50,177 nt of DNA from JBBQXY01 sp051004815 (GCA_051004815.1 JBPCJY010000082.1:1-50177), one strand, 5' to 3'. Positions 1 through 7,190 are shown, counted from the stretch's first letter. Program-made: numbers and translations. Notes: a model not told the origin generated them from the sequence alone.

Positions 1-824
1 AGCACCTGCCGATCCTCTTGCACTGTTGGTCGGTATGCATCCACCAGTCCGCGCAACTGGTGAGCGAGTTCTTTGTCAGCAAGGTGTGCGATCAAGGGGG
101 GATCATCCTTGAAGGTGTGCCGACCATCGACTTGCTGCGTGAGTTTGGGAAACACCTGGAGACTTGAACGCTGACGCGACTTTTCGCGCTGCTTGGTGAT
201 GTACCAGCGAAAGGTGGGATGCACGAATTGGAGTGAACTCTCGTAGTCAATGCGGGAGTACCAGACATCGATATGGCACATGTGGCAGTACTGCCACATG
301 TGCTCACGGTACGACTGGACGCAATTTAAGACGGCCCGCCTGTTGGTAATAGCAGGGAAGCCGTTGGTGCGCCCGCCTAAAACGATGCTGGCGGCAAGCC
401 GCTTGATATCCCATTCCCAGGGGCCAGGAAGCGTCTCGTCAAAGTCATTCACATCGAAGACCTGATTGCGTTCCGGGGTGGCGTAGATGCCAAAGTTGTT
501 GAGATGCGCATCGCCACAGACCTGCGTCTGAATGCCAGTGACAGGAGTGGTAGCCAAGTCTTGCGCCATGATGATCGCCGCCCCACGCAAAAAGGTAAAA
601 GGCGAGACGATCATCCGTTGATAACGCAGCGGCACGAGATGCGCCAGGCGGGAACGGTTCTGTTCCACGAGCACGCTCAACGGATCAGGACGATCAGCAG
701 CTGGACTCCAGCCGGCATGACTCGAACGCGGCACCCTGGTACGATGTTCTCTACCAGCGGCACGACGATCAGCCAGTGTGCGGTCATTCTGTTCCGCCCG
801 TAGAGGATCGTGTAATTCATGCAT
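1..824 (-). CDS. DUF2252 family protein, 5' part (runs off the window edge)
   Basis: The minus-strand frame is open from an ATG at 824 to base 1, so 274 residues are visible and the 3' end lies outside. The frame was translated by hand. A block around residues 105-140 reads VCGDAHLNNFG, then FDVNDFDETLPGPWEWD, then RLAASIVLGGR. This is the kinase-like signature of DUF2252 proteins (an aminoglycoside-phosphotransferase-like fold of unknown substrate). The ATG is preceded by an AAGGA-type ribosome site. The gene lies outside the putative integrated element, just beyond its left repeat, and looks intact. The family is clear but its biochemical role is not established. Confidence 0.85.
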   Translation of the reverse strand, partial: MHELHDPLRAEQNDRTLADRRAAGREHRTRVPRSSHAGWSPAADRPDPLSVLVEQNRSRLAHLVPLRYQRMIVSPFTFLRGAAIIMAQDLATTPVTGIQTQVCGDAHLNNFGIYATPERNQVFDVNDFDETLPGPWEWDIKRLAASIVLGGRTNGFPAITNRRAVLNCVQSYREHMWQYCHMCHIDVWYSRIDYESSLQFVHPTFRWYITKQREKSRQRSSLQVFPKLTQQVDGRHTFKDDPPLIAHLADKELAHQLRGLVDAYRPTVQEDRQV

Positions 825-949
825 GATGAGTCTTCCTTGAACAATACCTTTCATCCGCATCACAGCATTGATACTGCGTACACTGTAACAGATTACTGTT
901 GCAGAGTCAAAACAACAGGAGGGTCCAGCATGGCAGGCTTGTTCTATAA

Positions 950-966
950 TATACTTGTTGTAGTAG
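950..966 (+). repeat. candidate left attachment site
   Basis: TATACTTGTTGTAGTAG lies between the DUF2252 start and the integrase 3' end. It differs by one base from the copy at 8615-8631. Its position beside the integrase fits an att core, but TATACT also resembles a -10 box, so a shared promoter motif is an alternative. Confidence 0.5.
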
Positions 967-1017
967 AATAGCATTGAAAGCCCATCAGTCAGCCTGTAGA
1001 GCCACTCTAGTAGGGGT

Positions 1018-1050
1018 GGCTACATTACCCAGAACCGAAATAATGTAGCC
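1018..1050 (-). terminator. hairpin downstream of the integrase
   Basis: GGCTACATTA (1018-1027) and TAATGTAGCC (1041-1050) form a perfect 10-bp stem with a 13-nt loop, 20 bases past the integrase stop. There is no U tract on either side. A terminator role is inferred from position. Confidence 0.5.
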
Positions 1051-1070
1051 TAGCAAATCCATCAGAAACG

Positions 1071-2087
1071 TTACTCCTCTTCCCAATATCCCATACCAAC
1101 ACCATAACTCGTCGTATTGTCTGGCTTCTTCCTGAGAGGCGAATACTGCTCATGAGACCGCTTGAGTTGCTCAATGCCAAGTGAAGCATAATGGTTAGTC
1201 ATCGTCAAAGTGGTATGCCCCATTTGCCGCTGCACATCAAACGGACTCCGACCCGCCGCTAACTGAGAGGTTGCCATGTACCGCCGACACTGATGCGGTG
1301 TGACCTTTTTCCCATCAATGCCCGACCGTCTCCGCAGCGTCTCAAACAGTTTAGAGACACCCATGAGAGTTAACGGCTTGCCATTGTCAGCCAAGAACAC
1401 CATATCCTCTTTACGTCGTACAGACCGCCCGTCCATCGCCGCTAAATCCGCTCGATGCTTTGACAGATACTCATGCAATGGCTTAAACCCCTCATAGGAG
1501 ATGGGTACCTGTTGCCACTTGTTGCCCTTACGATGAATCAGGAGAACCCGCATTTCTCTATCAATATCGCACAGCCGCAGCCCTGCTAACTCTGCTCGAC
1601 GAATACCCGTATCAATTAACACACTGACAATCGCACGGTTACGAGCCGTCAATGCCCTCTGTACCTTTACTGTGTAGTGTTTTTCCGCTTCACAGACCGC
1701 TAAGAGTTTCTTTACATCCTCATCCTCAAAGGTCGGGATAAACTGCTTTTCCACCTTTGGAAGCTTGAAGCGTTTGGTGATGGACTTCGGTACCTTCTCT
1801 TCATACTCCAACCAATTGCAGAAGGCCCGCAGACACGCCCCATACATCCGAATAGTAGAATCCTTTAATATCCCTTCCCCACGCTGTAGCGGGAGTTGTT
1901 GCAAATGGAGAATCCAACCACGCAAATGGCTCACATCGAGTTGTGCAACGTCAGCAATGTGATACTCCTCTTCTACCCACTCCACGAACCAACCGAGATA
2001 CCGCCTATTGTGGTCAATAGTATACTGACTCATGTTACTAGAACGCTGTAAATCCAAGTACTCTTTCACGGCATCACGTAACTTCAT
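1071..2087 (-). CDS. tyrosine recombinase / phage-type integrase
   Basis: This 338-residue site-specific recombinase has an N-terminal SAM-like core-binding domain (about residues 1-105) and a C-terminal catalytic domain (about 115-310). The full catalytic set can be placed: R163 in TGIRRAEL, K187 in HRKGNK, H265 and R268 in HQCRR, H291 in QMGHTT and the nucleophile Y300 in TNHYAS. It is therefore probably active. The start ATG overlaps the stop of the preceding small gene by 4 bp (ATGA), so rep, orf121 and int form one translationally coupled operon. It is the last gene of that operon and sits next to the putative left att repeat, as expected for an integrase of an integrative element. The family also includes XerC/XerD, but the setting argues against a housekeeping Xer protein. 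Confidence 0.92.
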   Translation of the reverse strand: MKLRDAVKEYLDLQRSSNMSQYTIDHNRRYLGWFVEWVEEEYHIADVAQLDVSHLRGWILHLQQLPLQRGEGILKDSTIRMYGACLRAFCNWLEYEEKVPKSITKRFKLPKVEKQFIPTFEDEDVKKLLAVCEAEKHYTVKVQRALTARNRAIVSVLIDTGIRRAELAGLRLCDIDREMRVLLIHRKGNKWQQVPISYEGFKPLHEYLSKHRADLAAMDGRSVRRKEDMVFLADNGKPLTLMGVSKLFETLRRRSGIDGKKVTPHQCRRYMATSQLAAGRSPFDVQRQMGHTTLTMTNHYASLGIEQLKRSHEQYSPLRKKPDNTTSYGVGMGYWEEE

Positions 2088-2449
2088 GAAGCCACCTCAC
2101 TTTCACTCGCTATTGTATCGGCAATACGATAGGACACCTTGCGTACAAACACTTCCCCAGAACGACGATAAAGAACGCTCATACACACAAAGCTCATAAC
2201 CGAGCAATTCTCCCCTTGTGGCTCAACCCATACCCCGTCGGCATAGCCACCGCCGAGCAAACGCAAGACGTTTGTTGCTGCATCAACGCCAATCTCCCCT
2301 TGTGGCTCAAACCCATCAACAGAGCCACTACCGAGCCGACACAAGACCTCTATTGCGGCCTCAGTATGACTTGTCGCTGAGACCATACACTCATAGTCCA
2401 ACGTTTCAGACAGCATATCCCGACACACACACACGCGAAATCGTTTCAT
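2084..2449 (-). CDS. small hypothetical protein with an internal duplication
   Basis: A 121-residue protein of no recognised family. It overlaps the rep-like gene upstream by 4 bp and the integrase downstream by 4 bp, so its synthesis is probably coupled to both. The sequence is rich in Cys, Val and Gly. It holds an internal repeat in which a segment of the form L-x-L-G-S/G-G...PQGE occurs twice, 28 residues apart. The DNA of the repeat contains an 18-bp perfect direct repeat. By position it could be an excision or copy-control factor, but nothing in the sequence shows this. Confidence 0.75.
   Translation of the reverse strand: MKRFRVCVCRDMLSETLDYECMVSATSHTEAAIEVLCRLGSGSVDGFEPQGEIGVDAATNVLRLLGGGYADGVWVEPQGENCSVMSFVCMSVLYRRSGEVFVRKVSYRIADTIASESEVAS
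2209..2310 (-). repeat. in-frame 18-bp direct repeat within the small ORF
   Basis: TCTCCCCTTGTGGCTCAA occurs at 2209-2226 and again, identical, at 2293-2310. The 84-bp offset equals 28 codons, so both copies encode the same PQGE-containing peptide. Confidence 0.85.
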
Positions 2450-3654
2450 GAGACCGCCTCGCTTTCATCACTTTGCGTATTGCCGTAGCGTTTTTGTTTC
2501 TTGCGAACCTCTTGCACAAAGTCCCGCTGTTTGGACTCTAAGTAGTTCGGCCCTGTCTCAGCAAGCCAATGCAGCATCAAGGACACATCAGTATCTTGAT
2601 TGACATACTCACCACCGAGCCAGGCCGCAAGCGTCGAGATGTAGCCAATTGTGGCAGCTAAGCCCCGCTCGACATTCTTTTCACGAATACGCTTGCGCAC
2701 CAACGGCCCGAGGCCAGGGTCACACTCTTCTGAGAAGGCACTTTGCACAACCGCCCAGGCGGAATGAACCGGCCAGCGCGAACGGTTGCTATCCTCATTG
2801 GGCAACACATAGCGTAGCCAGCCATCAGGCAGACCATCCTCACCACCAGCAACACGACCCGCCGCATAGTCCCACAGCCGTTTCAGTTCGTCGAGTACAT
2901 CATAGGCCCACTCAATGCCCACCTGATGCAGCAATTCACGCTTAAAGCGGAACTCGACCCGCCACACATCCATCGTGTCATCCCATCCGTTCTTACGCCA
3001 CAGGTCATAGAACCACGTCTTACCCGACTTCTGCTTGATTTCCAACGTCTTGTTATAAATGGCACAGGACAGAGGAGCCTTGTGCTTGCTAAAGGCCAGG
3101 GTGGAAACACGGTGACAATCCAGAGCAACACTATCAGCACCGTAGATAGCTTCATTCTTGCGTACCCGTGTCACGAACTGCGTTTCATAGTTGCACTCAG
3201 AGAAATCGTAGCCGACCACATCCGCGCACAGATGCACTTCTGACAGTTGCAGATGAATGTTCTCACCAAAGAGTGACATGAGAAACGTATGCACGTTGGT
3301 GAGCGCATCCCCACACCATTCTTGCGACCAGAGGTATTCCGAGGAGAAGCGCACTTGGGCAATCACATCGTTGAACTTGCCACGCGAAACAGCTATAGTG
3401 AGCAAGCGCGAGGTAAGCAGCCACCGCCATTGTTTGCCGGCTCCATGTGGCTCGACAAACAAGAGAATACCCTGAAAGGCCCAATCCGTTGCCACCGCCG
3501 TTTCCACATGCCGCGCTTCCCCTTGCAAGTAGTCCAACTCTTCTTGCAACTTCTCATCCAACTCTTGCTTGATTGGCTGACCCTTGCTATCCGAATACCG
3601 CACATTGAGAATGAGGGTATCTACCCCATACCCAACCAACTTGGCATTTGACAT
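2446..3654 (-). CDS. replication initiation factor-like protein (Rep_trans/MobT type)
   Basis: 402 residues. The segment AIYNKTLEIKQKSGKTW followed by VWRVEFRFKRELL resembles the conserved core of the Rep_trans (replication initiation factor) family. That family is found in rolling-circle plasmids, in filamentous phages (RstA of CTXphi) and as MobT relaxases of integrative elements. Such proteins nick one strand at an origin through a tyrosine. I could not assign the nucleophile with confidence. The ATG at 3654 is preferred over an upstream GTG at 3660, because AGGAGG lies 5 bases before the ATG and overlaps the GTG. It is the first gene of the rep-orf121-int operon. The stop overlaps the next start by 4 bp. 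Whether it replicates or mobilises the element is open. Confidence 0.7.
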   Translation of the reverse strand: MSNAKLVGYGVDTLILNVRYSDSKGQPIKQELDEKLQEELDYLQGEARHVETAVATDWAFQGILLFVEPHGAGKQWRWLLTSRLLTIAVSRGKFNDVIAQVRFSSEYLWSQEWCGDALTNVHTFLMSLFGENIHLQLSEVHLCADVVGYDFSECNYETQFVTRVRKNEAIYGADSVALDCHRVSTLAFSKHKAPLSCAIYNKTLEIKQKSGKTWFYDLWRKNGWDDTMDVWRVEFRFKRELLHQVGIEWAYDVLDELKRLWDYAAGRVAGGEDGLPDGWLRYVLPNEDSNRSRWPVHSAWAVVQSAFSEECDPGLGPLVRKRIREKNVERGLAATIGYISTLAAWLGGEYVNQDTDVSLMLHWLAETGPNYLESKQRDFVQEVRKKQKRYGNTQSDESEAVS

Positions 3655-3837
3655 ACGCACCTCCTTAGAAAACGCACTTCTTGTATAATATTTCTTCTAC
3701 CTTCTATTCCTAAAATCGGTACTTGTCTATGTATGATATACTAGCGTTGGACTGATGTTTTCTTGATGACATCAGTGACCCTAGCCCTTAGCGAACGATA
3801 GATCATCACAAATCCAGGGAAGGAAGGTGAGGAAGGC

Positions 3838-4245
3838 ATGATGATGATAAGCAAACACGTACTCGTCATTGATGACGATAGCGGCACACAGACACTTCTA
3901 AAAGATATCTTAGAAATGGAAGGGTATACCGTTACTCCTCGTGACAATGGACAAGAAGCCCTCAAACACCTTGAAACCGACAAACCTGATATCATTCTTC
4001 TTGACATCTGGATGCCAAAGATGGACGGGTACACCTTTCTAAAATCGTTTCTACACCTTCACCCATTGCACCAATCCACTCCTATTCTTGTGCTTACTGC
4101 TGATATAACGGCAGAAAAAACCCTCTCTCAAGGTAACATTGAAGGGTATCTTACCAAACCCTTTCGCTTGAAAAGCCTTCTTGCATTAATATCCCAAGCC
4201 CTCGCCGAGAGAGAGAAAAAACAACACACTCTCCTTTGTATTTAG
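3838..4245 (+). CDS. stand-alone response-regulator receiver domain
   Basis: A 135-residue CheY-like protein with one receiver domain and no output domain. It shows the acidic pocket IDDDSG near the N terminus, the phospho-acceptor Asp in ILLDIWMPKMDGY, the switch residue Thr in LVLTAD and the invariant Lys in YLTKPFR. Three consecutive ATG codons start the frame. GAGGAAGG ends one base before the first, so the third (3844), 7 bases away, is the likelier initiation site. It is divergent from the rep operon and convergent with a 65-residue gene across a perfect hairpin. No kinase lies nearby in the element, so it probably intercepts a host phosphorelay. A receiver gene is unusual cargo beside a rep gene. 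Confidence 0.88.
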   Translation: MMMISKHVLVIDDDSGTQTLLKDILEMEGYTVTPRDNGQEALKHLETDKPDIILLDIWMPKMDGYTFLKSFLHLHPLHQSTPILVLTADITAEKTLSQGNIEGYLTKPFRLKSLLALISQALAEREKKQHTLLCI

Positions 4246-4275
4246 AATGGCGCGGTTTACTTGTGCCGCGCCATT
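4246..4275. terminator. hairpin between convergent genes
   Basis: AATGGCGCGG (4246-4255) and CCGCGCCATT (4266-4275) form a perfect 10-bp stem with a 10-nt loop. It starts right after the receiver-gene stop and ends on the stop codon of the opposite 65-residue gene. A pyrimidine-rich tract follows on the plus strand, which fits a terminator for the receiver gene. Confidence 0.75.
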
Positions 4276-4472
4276 CATTTCTCTTTCTTCCTACTTTGCA
4301 CTACTATTTCTGGACGATATCGGAGAACGGTGTTTCCTTTCATGATGACTTGAAGGGGATACCCTGCCTTGTTCAGTTGAGTGACGTAGGCTTGTACCCG
4401 TGAGGTGTTGCCTTCACTCGCTAGCAAGGTGTTGATACGTGTAAGGATGGCAAAAGCCTGAGTACGTTCCAT
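4275..4472 (-). CDS. small hypothetical protein, 65 residues
   Basis: The start is set at the ATG at 4472, because AGGAG lies 8 bases upstream. An ATG at 4490 has no such site. The protein is basic and probably mainly helical in its N-terminal half (ERTQAFAILTRINTLL), with a short beta-like C-terminal part and a Lys/Arg-rich end. No family is recognised. It lies between the origin-like palindromes and the receiver gene. By size and charge it could be a DNA-binding accessory protein, but that is a guess. Confidence 0.65.
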   Translation of the reverse strand: MERTQAFAILTRINTLLASEGNTSRVQAYVTQLNKAGYPLQVIMKGNTVLRYRPEIVVQSRKKEK

Positions 4473-4982
4473 TGAGATAGCTCCTCTCACTCATTGAGAC
4501 ATCACCCGTATCCGTTTCTCCTGTAGGCCCTACTCCACACTGTACGAATAGTGAAGAGAGGAGAAGCGGCGAGCGTTGGGGTACGCTTGGGGGACGGGAT
4601 TCCCCCAAACCCCCTGTGTTCTGGGTACGAAGGGGGACGAAGCAGGGGACGGGAGAGAGAGAGACAACCATGCATTGCGATGGAAGTTTTCTCTCTCTCT
4701 CCTTTCCCCTGACCCCTTACCTCACTCTCTCTTTCCTCGCTAGGCTGGGGCGTTGTTCCGCCGACTGCGGTCGTCAGGCACCACCCGCGCCCCGCAATCG
4801 GCAAGCACCCGCGCATCGTCGGAGAGTCGCCTGAGAGTCCCTTTTTTGCTCATGATTGTGTAACAGCCGTTACGTTCCATCGCGGGTTGAAACCCCATGA
4901 TGTGCTTACAATAGGCGCACGCGCAGCGCGGCCAACATCGGAAGGCGTTAGGCGCAGCGCGTGGCGCGTGGCGCACAAAGAG
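4473..4982. other. intergenic region with strong palindromes, candidate origin
   Basis: No convincing gene is present in these 510 bases. The region is rich in G-runs and purine tracts. It contains a perfect stem TTGGGGGA / TCCCCCAA (4587-4594 / 4601-4608, 6-nt loop) and a 22-bp inverted repeat (4643-4664 / 4690-4711, 20 of 22 positions complementary). Its right end (about 4915-4975) is a GC-rich tract with repeated GCGCAGCGCG and GGCGCGTG units. Rep_trans-type elements initiate at hairpins of this kind, so this is the best origin or oriT candidate in the element. The assignment is inference. Confidence 0.4.
4643..4711. repeat. 22-bp imperfect inverted repeat with GA/CT tracts
   Basis: The left arm is CAGGGGA, two bases, then GGAGAGAGAGAGA-type purines. 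The right arm is the matching pyrimidines ending TTTCCCCTG. The loop is 25 nt. One of the two non-identical positions can still form G-U in RNA. Confidence 0.8.
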
Positions 4983-5750
4983 TTACGAGCCTGTTCTGAT
5001 ACGGCGAATTTTGACTTCATTCACTGACGCAGAGATTGAGGACGGTAACGCACTCATGGCAGATGAACCACTGGGAAGCGCAACACTCGGCGCGGTGTCC
5101 TCAGCTAAGGCCGCCGAGCGCATCCGTCCAATATACTTTTGGGCGCGTTCCTGGGCAATCGTCTTATACTCTGCTTCAATCACTTTGCGTTGCTGCCGTT
5201 GACCCTTGAGAAAGGCGGTACGGTGCATCTCTTTCTCTGCCACCTCGACGGCCCGATTATCTAAGTGGTCGTTATCCAGGGCTTCATGCACCAGATGCGA
5301 GGTATCGACCAAGGCAATACCCGCAACGGCAATAGGAAGCAGCATCGACAGGCTCAGCTCATAGAGGTGCAGTCCAACACCCGAGCCGAACAGTTGCCCC
5401 AGTTCACCCAGGACGCCGACTAAGCTCTGCCCACTCTCCACCCACCCAAAGTTATTGCCCGCCGAGACATAGACGGCAACCACAGCCAGCACGCCCATGA
5501 GGATACAGCCGAACCACTGCTTTTTGAGGAACAACGCCTTGCACAGTCGCGCCGCGCAATAGGTGAACACCTCTAAGAAGAAGCCACGGCCCAGAGCAAT
5601 CACCAGCCGCCAGGAGTCGGACATATCGCCGCTAGCATACGCCCAGCCGTTGGCAATACTCGACTCGACAATCAGGCCGAGCGGCAACAGAGCCGCAAAC
5701 AAGACCTCAATACGCTGCCACAAGAGCACCGCTCGAACGACAGTTCTCAT
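4983..5750 (-). CDS. multi-pass membrane protein with C-terminal helical/disordered tail
   Basis: 255 residues. Hydrophobic stretches suggest about four or five membrane spans: near residues 12-30 (FAALLPLGLIVES), 47-68, 77-97 (GCILMGVLAVVAVYV), possibly 106-124, and 131-150 (SLSMLLPIAVAGIALV). The last 100 residues are charged and helical (AEKEMHRTAFLKGQRQQRK), then become Ser/Ala-rich and probably disordered. No family is recognised. It is the last larger gene of the minus-strand small-gene operon, following the OB-fold-like gene. In an element without visible transfer genes it might be an envelope or secretion component, but there is no direct evidence. A GAGGTGAGGG site precedes the ATG. 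Confidence 0.75.
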   Translation of the reverse strand: MRTVVRAVLLWQRIEVLFAALLPLGLIVESSIANGWAYASGDMSDSWRLVIALGRGFFLEVFTYCAARLCKALFLKKQWFGCILMGVLAVVAVYVSAGNNFGWVESGQSLVGVLGELGQLFGSGVGLHLYELSLSMLLPIAVAGIALVDTSHLVHEALDNDHLDNRAVEVAEKEMHRTAFLKGQRQQRKVIEAEYKTIAQERAQKYIGRMRSAALAEDTAPSVALPSGSSAMSALPSSISASVNEVKIRRIRTGS

Positions 5751-5814
5751 CCCTCACCTCTTTCTTGCCAGAACAGCGGCCACCTCAGCGCGAGATGACC
5801 GCCAATACCCCCCT

Positions 5815-6147
5815 TTACTCATCTTCATCCGAGGGGAAGCCCAGATCACGAACGTTAGTCACTTGTGAGCGAATTTGATTGATTTTGCGCCCGTCAGGAA
5901 GGTCACGAGGAGCCGCCGACTGCGATTTAATCGTGACCTTGACTTTGTGACCAATCAAGTTAGAGTCAAGCACATCAGCATACTTGTCGTCATCGTGACG
6001 CAGCTGACAACTCCACACATGCCCAAACCGGGTGTCGGCAATTTCCATCGACAAGAATTTCCAGCTTTCCCCCTTGCGAGGGCCATCTTTCACCGTCCCC
6101 TCAACTTCACGCACCACTTGCACGATACCCACTAATGTTGCTGCCAT
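5815..6147 (-). CDS. small OB-fold-like protein, possible ssDNA-binding protein
   Basis: 110 residues from the ATG at 6147. A canonical AGGAGG lies 7 bases upstream, so the longer open frame starting at 6210 is rejected. The pattern is strongly beta: VGIVQVVREVEGTVKDG, WKFLSMEIAD, HVWSCQLR, KVKVTIKS. It ends in an acidic tail (SDEDE), a layout typical of small OB-fold single-strand DNA-binding proteins with an acidic C terminus. In rolling-circle and filamentous elements such a protein coats the displaced strand, which would fit the Rep-like gene nearby. The family assignment is by pattern only. A structured leader ends 43 bases before the start codon. Confidence 0.6.
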   Translation of the reverse strand: MAATLVGIVQVVREVEGTVKDGPRKGESWKFLSMEIADTRFGHVWSCQLRHDDDKYADVLDSNLIGHKVKVTIKSQSAAPRDLPDGRKINQIRSQVTNVRDLGFPSDEDE

Positions 6148-6190
6148 GAGAATACCTCCTCTCGTGGCGTGGAAGAACACAGACTTGACA

Positions 6191-6291
6191 GCCAGTCTCT
6201 CCCACGCCACAATGAAGGCGAGAGACTAGCCAGGGACAACACCGACCCTAGAACCTCAATCGCTGGCCCATGGTGACAGCCGTGAGCCAGC
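6191..6291 (-). ncRNA. structured leader element, copy 1
   Basis: Read on the minus strand, stem I pairs GCTGGCTCA (6291-6283) with TGGGCCAGC (6270-6262). Stem II pairs GCTAGTCTCTC (6230-6220) with GAGAGACTGGC (6201-6191) around a loop containing TCATTGTG (6215-6208). The same two-stem design with a compensated base pair occurs at 7020-7114. It sits directly before the OB-fold-like gene. The corresponding reading frame of copy 2 is broken here by a stop, so the conservation is not coding. An RNA leader or a folded single-strand DNA signal is the likeliest reading. Confidence 0.6.
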
Positions 6292-6307
6292 ATTCTACGA
6301 GAACGAC

Positions 6308-6421
6308 TTACAAAGGAAGGTGGAAGGCGGGTAGTGACCCGTACTGCACAGTGAGCAAGTACCAAATCACCACCAGCACGACCAGAACACACACCAACAT
6401 TTTCCAATACGAGCGAAGCAT
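6308..6421 (-). CDS. 37-residue single-span membrane peptide
   Basis: Translated by hand. ATG at 6421 is preceded by AGGAGG 8 bases upstream, and the frame ends at TAA (6310-6308). The peptide starts MLRSYWK, continues with a hydrophobic run MLVCVLVVLVVIWYLL and ends with a short polar tail, so it is a one-span membrane peptide with a positively charged N terminus. No family is recognised. It lies between the 99-residue gene and leader copy 1 in the small-gene operon. Small one-span proteins are typical of filamentous-phage coat proteins, holins and toxin peptides. None of these can be chosen from sequence alone. Confidence 0.6.
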   Translation of the reverse strand: MLRSYWKMLVCVLVVLVVIWYLLTVQYGSLPAFHLPL

Positions 6422-6512
6422 CTAAGAGACCTCCTCCTGAACCAACACCAAGACACGACACAACCTGAACCTTGAGCGCAAATCATGATCGCCCTTCTCT
6501 CAAGAGATCATC

Positions 6513-6812
6513 CTAAAAGGGATGGTCGTCCACGTCGAGCACATCACGCTCACCTGGGCGAGAAGCCTCCCTATCGTGAAGAAAGGACTGATACGCTTGA
6601 ATCGCATCCGCCATTTCGTCCGGTGTCAGCAAAAGCCGCACCACATGAGGCCCCTCTTGGCTGGATGTATCCACTTGACAGAAATCAATCCCATCGGAGC
6701 GAAAATGCACCACCAGTTGGGTGAGCGAAACAGAGCCCCAACCCGTGTGAACCGAAGCCGAGAGTTCGACCACCCGTGCATACCCCATGTCTTCTAAGAC
6801 CTTGCCTCCCAT
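6513..6812 (-). CDS. small hypothetical protein, 99 residues
   Basis: The start is the ATG at 6812, chosen because AGGAGG lies 7 bases upstream. The wording AGGAGGTATTC before the start is shared with the OB-fold-like gene. The sequence looks mixed alpha/beta. The middle (SLTQLVVHFRSDGIDFCQVD) is beta-like, followed by VVRLLLTPDEMADAIQAYQSFL, which reads as a strand and a helix, and an acidic end (DVLDVDDHPF). No family is recognised. It overlaps nothing and starts 11 bases after the zinc-ribbon-like gene, so the two are probably co-transcribed. Confidence 0.7.
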   Translation of the reverse strand: MGGKVLEDMGYARVVELSASVHTGWGSVSLTQLVVHFRSDGIDFCQVDTSSQEGPHVVRLLLTPDEMADAIQAYQSFLHDREASRPGERDVLDVDDHPF

Positions 6813-6823
6813 GTGAATACCTC

Positions 6824-6988
6824 CTAGAGATGTTTGGCACAATAGCGAACAAGAACCCCAGGAGGCGACTCCGCCTGAGACCCACGTCCAACACAAACTG
6901 GACACCAAGCATGCATGCCGCAGCGCGTACAGCGAAACCACCCGACCGCCCAGACAAGAGCGTGCCACGTATGAAAACAACCAGACAT
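6824..6988 (-). CDS. 54-residue Cys-rich (zinc-ribbon-like) protein
   Basis: Translated by hand. AGGAGGG (7000-6994) lies 5 bases before the ATG at 6988; an ATG at 6991 is closer. The peptide contains CTRCGMHAWCPVC, that is two CxxC pairs six residues apart, with a further Cys and His near the C terminus (RYCAKHL). This arrangement could bind zinc. The frame is also open upstream to a GTG at 7150, but that extension runs through the structured leader and is not favoured. It is the first gene of the small-gene operon. Function unknown. Confidence 0.6.
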   Translation of the reverse strand: MSGCFHTWHALVWAVGWFRCTRCGMHAWCPVCVGRGSQAESPPGVLVRYCAKHL

Positions 6989-7019
6989 CATCACCCTCCT
7001 TTGTGTGTGATTGACACAC

Positions 7020-7114
7020 GAGTCCCTCGCACGACACAATGAGGGAGAGGGACTCACACGACGAAGCCGAGAAACTTCACACCGCTGGCCCACACGTCGC
7101 AAGTGTGAGCCAGC
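7020..7114 (-). ncRNA. structured leader element, copy 2
   Basis: On the minus strand, stem I pairs GCTGGCTCACAC (7114-7103) with GTGTGGGCCAGC (7095-7084), 12 bp with one G-U. Stem II pairs GAGTCCCTC (7055-7047) with GAGGGACTC (7028-7020) around a loop with TCATTGTG (7042-7035). Compared with copy 1, the stem II pair U-A has become C-G, a compensatory change. It ends 31 bases before the zinc-ribbon-like start codon. Confidence 0.6.
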
Positions 7115-7152
7115 ATCTTCCGCAACCAGTGAAAGACCAATCGCTTTCACTC

Positions 7153-7190
7153 AGGTCTACCTCCTCCTCAAAAGAGTAAGAGGCAGACCT
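7153..7190 (-). repeat. 17-bp hairpin covering a Shine-Dalgarno-like tract
   Basis: On the minus strand AGGTCTGCCTCTTACTC folds back on GAGGAGGAGGTAGACCT across a TTTT loop. It has 17 positions, one mismatch and two wobbles. The 3' arm contains the purine tract that would serve the GTG at 7150. It may be a translation-blocking or processing structure, or a DNA hairpin signal. Confidence 0.6.

Noticed and set aside
4740..4976. Minus-strand open frame of 78 residues
   Set aside because: No ribosome site, composition driven by the GC-rich repeat tract, and no protein-like pattern.
6824..7150. 108-residue version of the zinc-ribbon-like gene starting at a GTG
   Set aside because: The extra part runs through the structured leader; the same frame is stopped in leader copy 1. 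Kept only as a possible alternative start.
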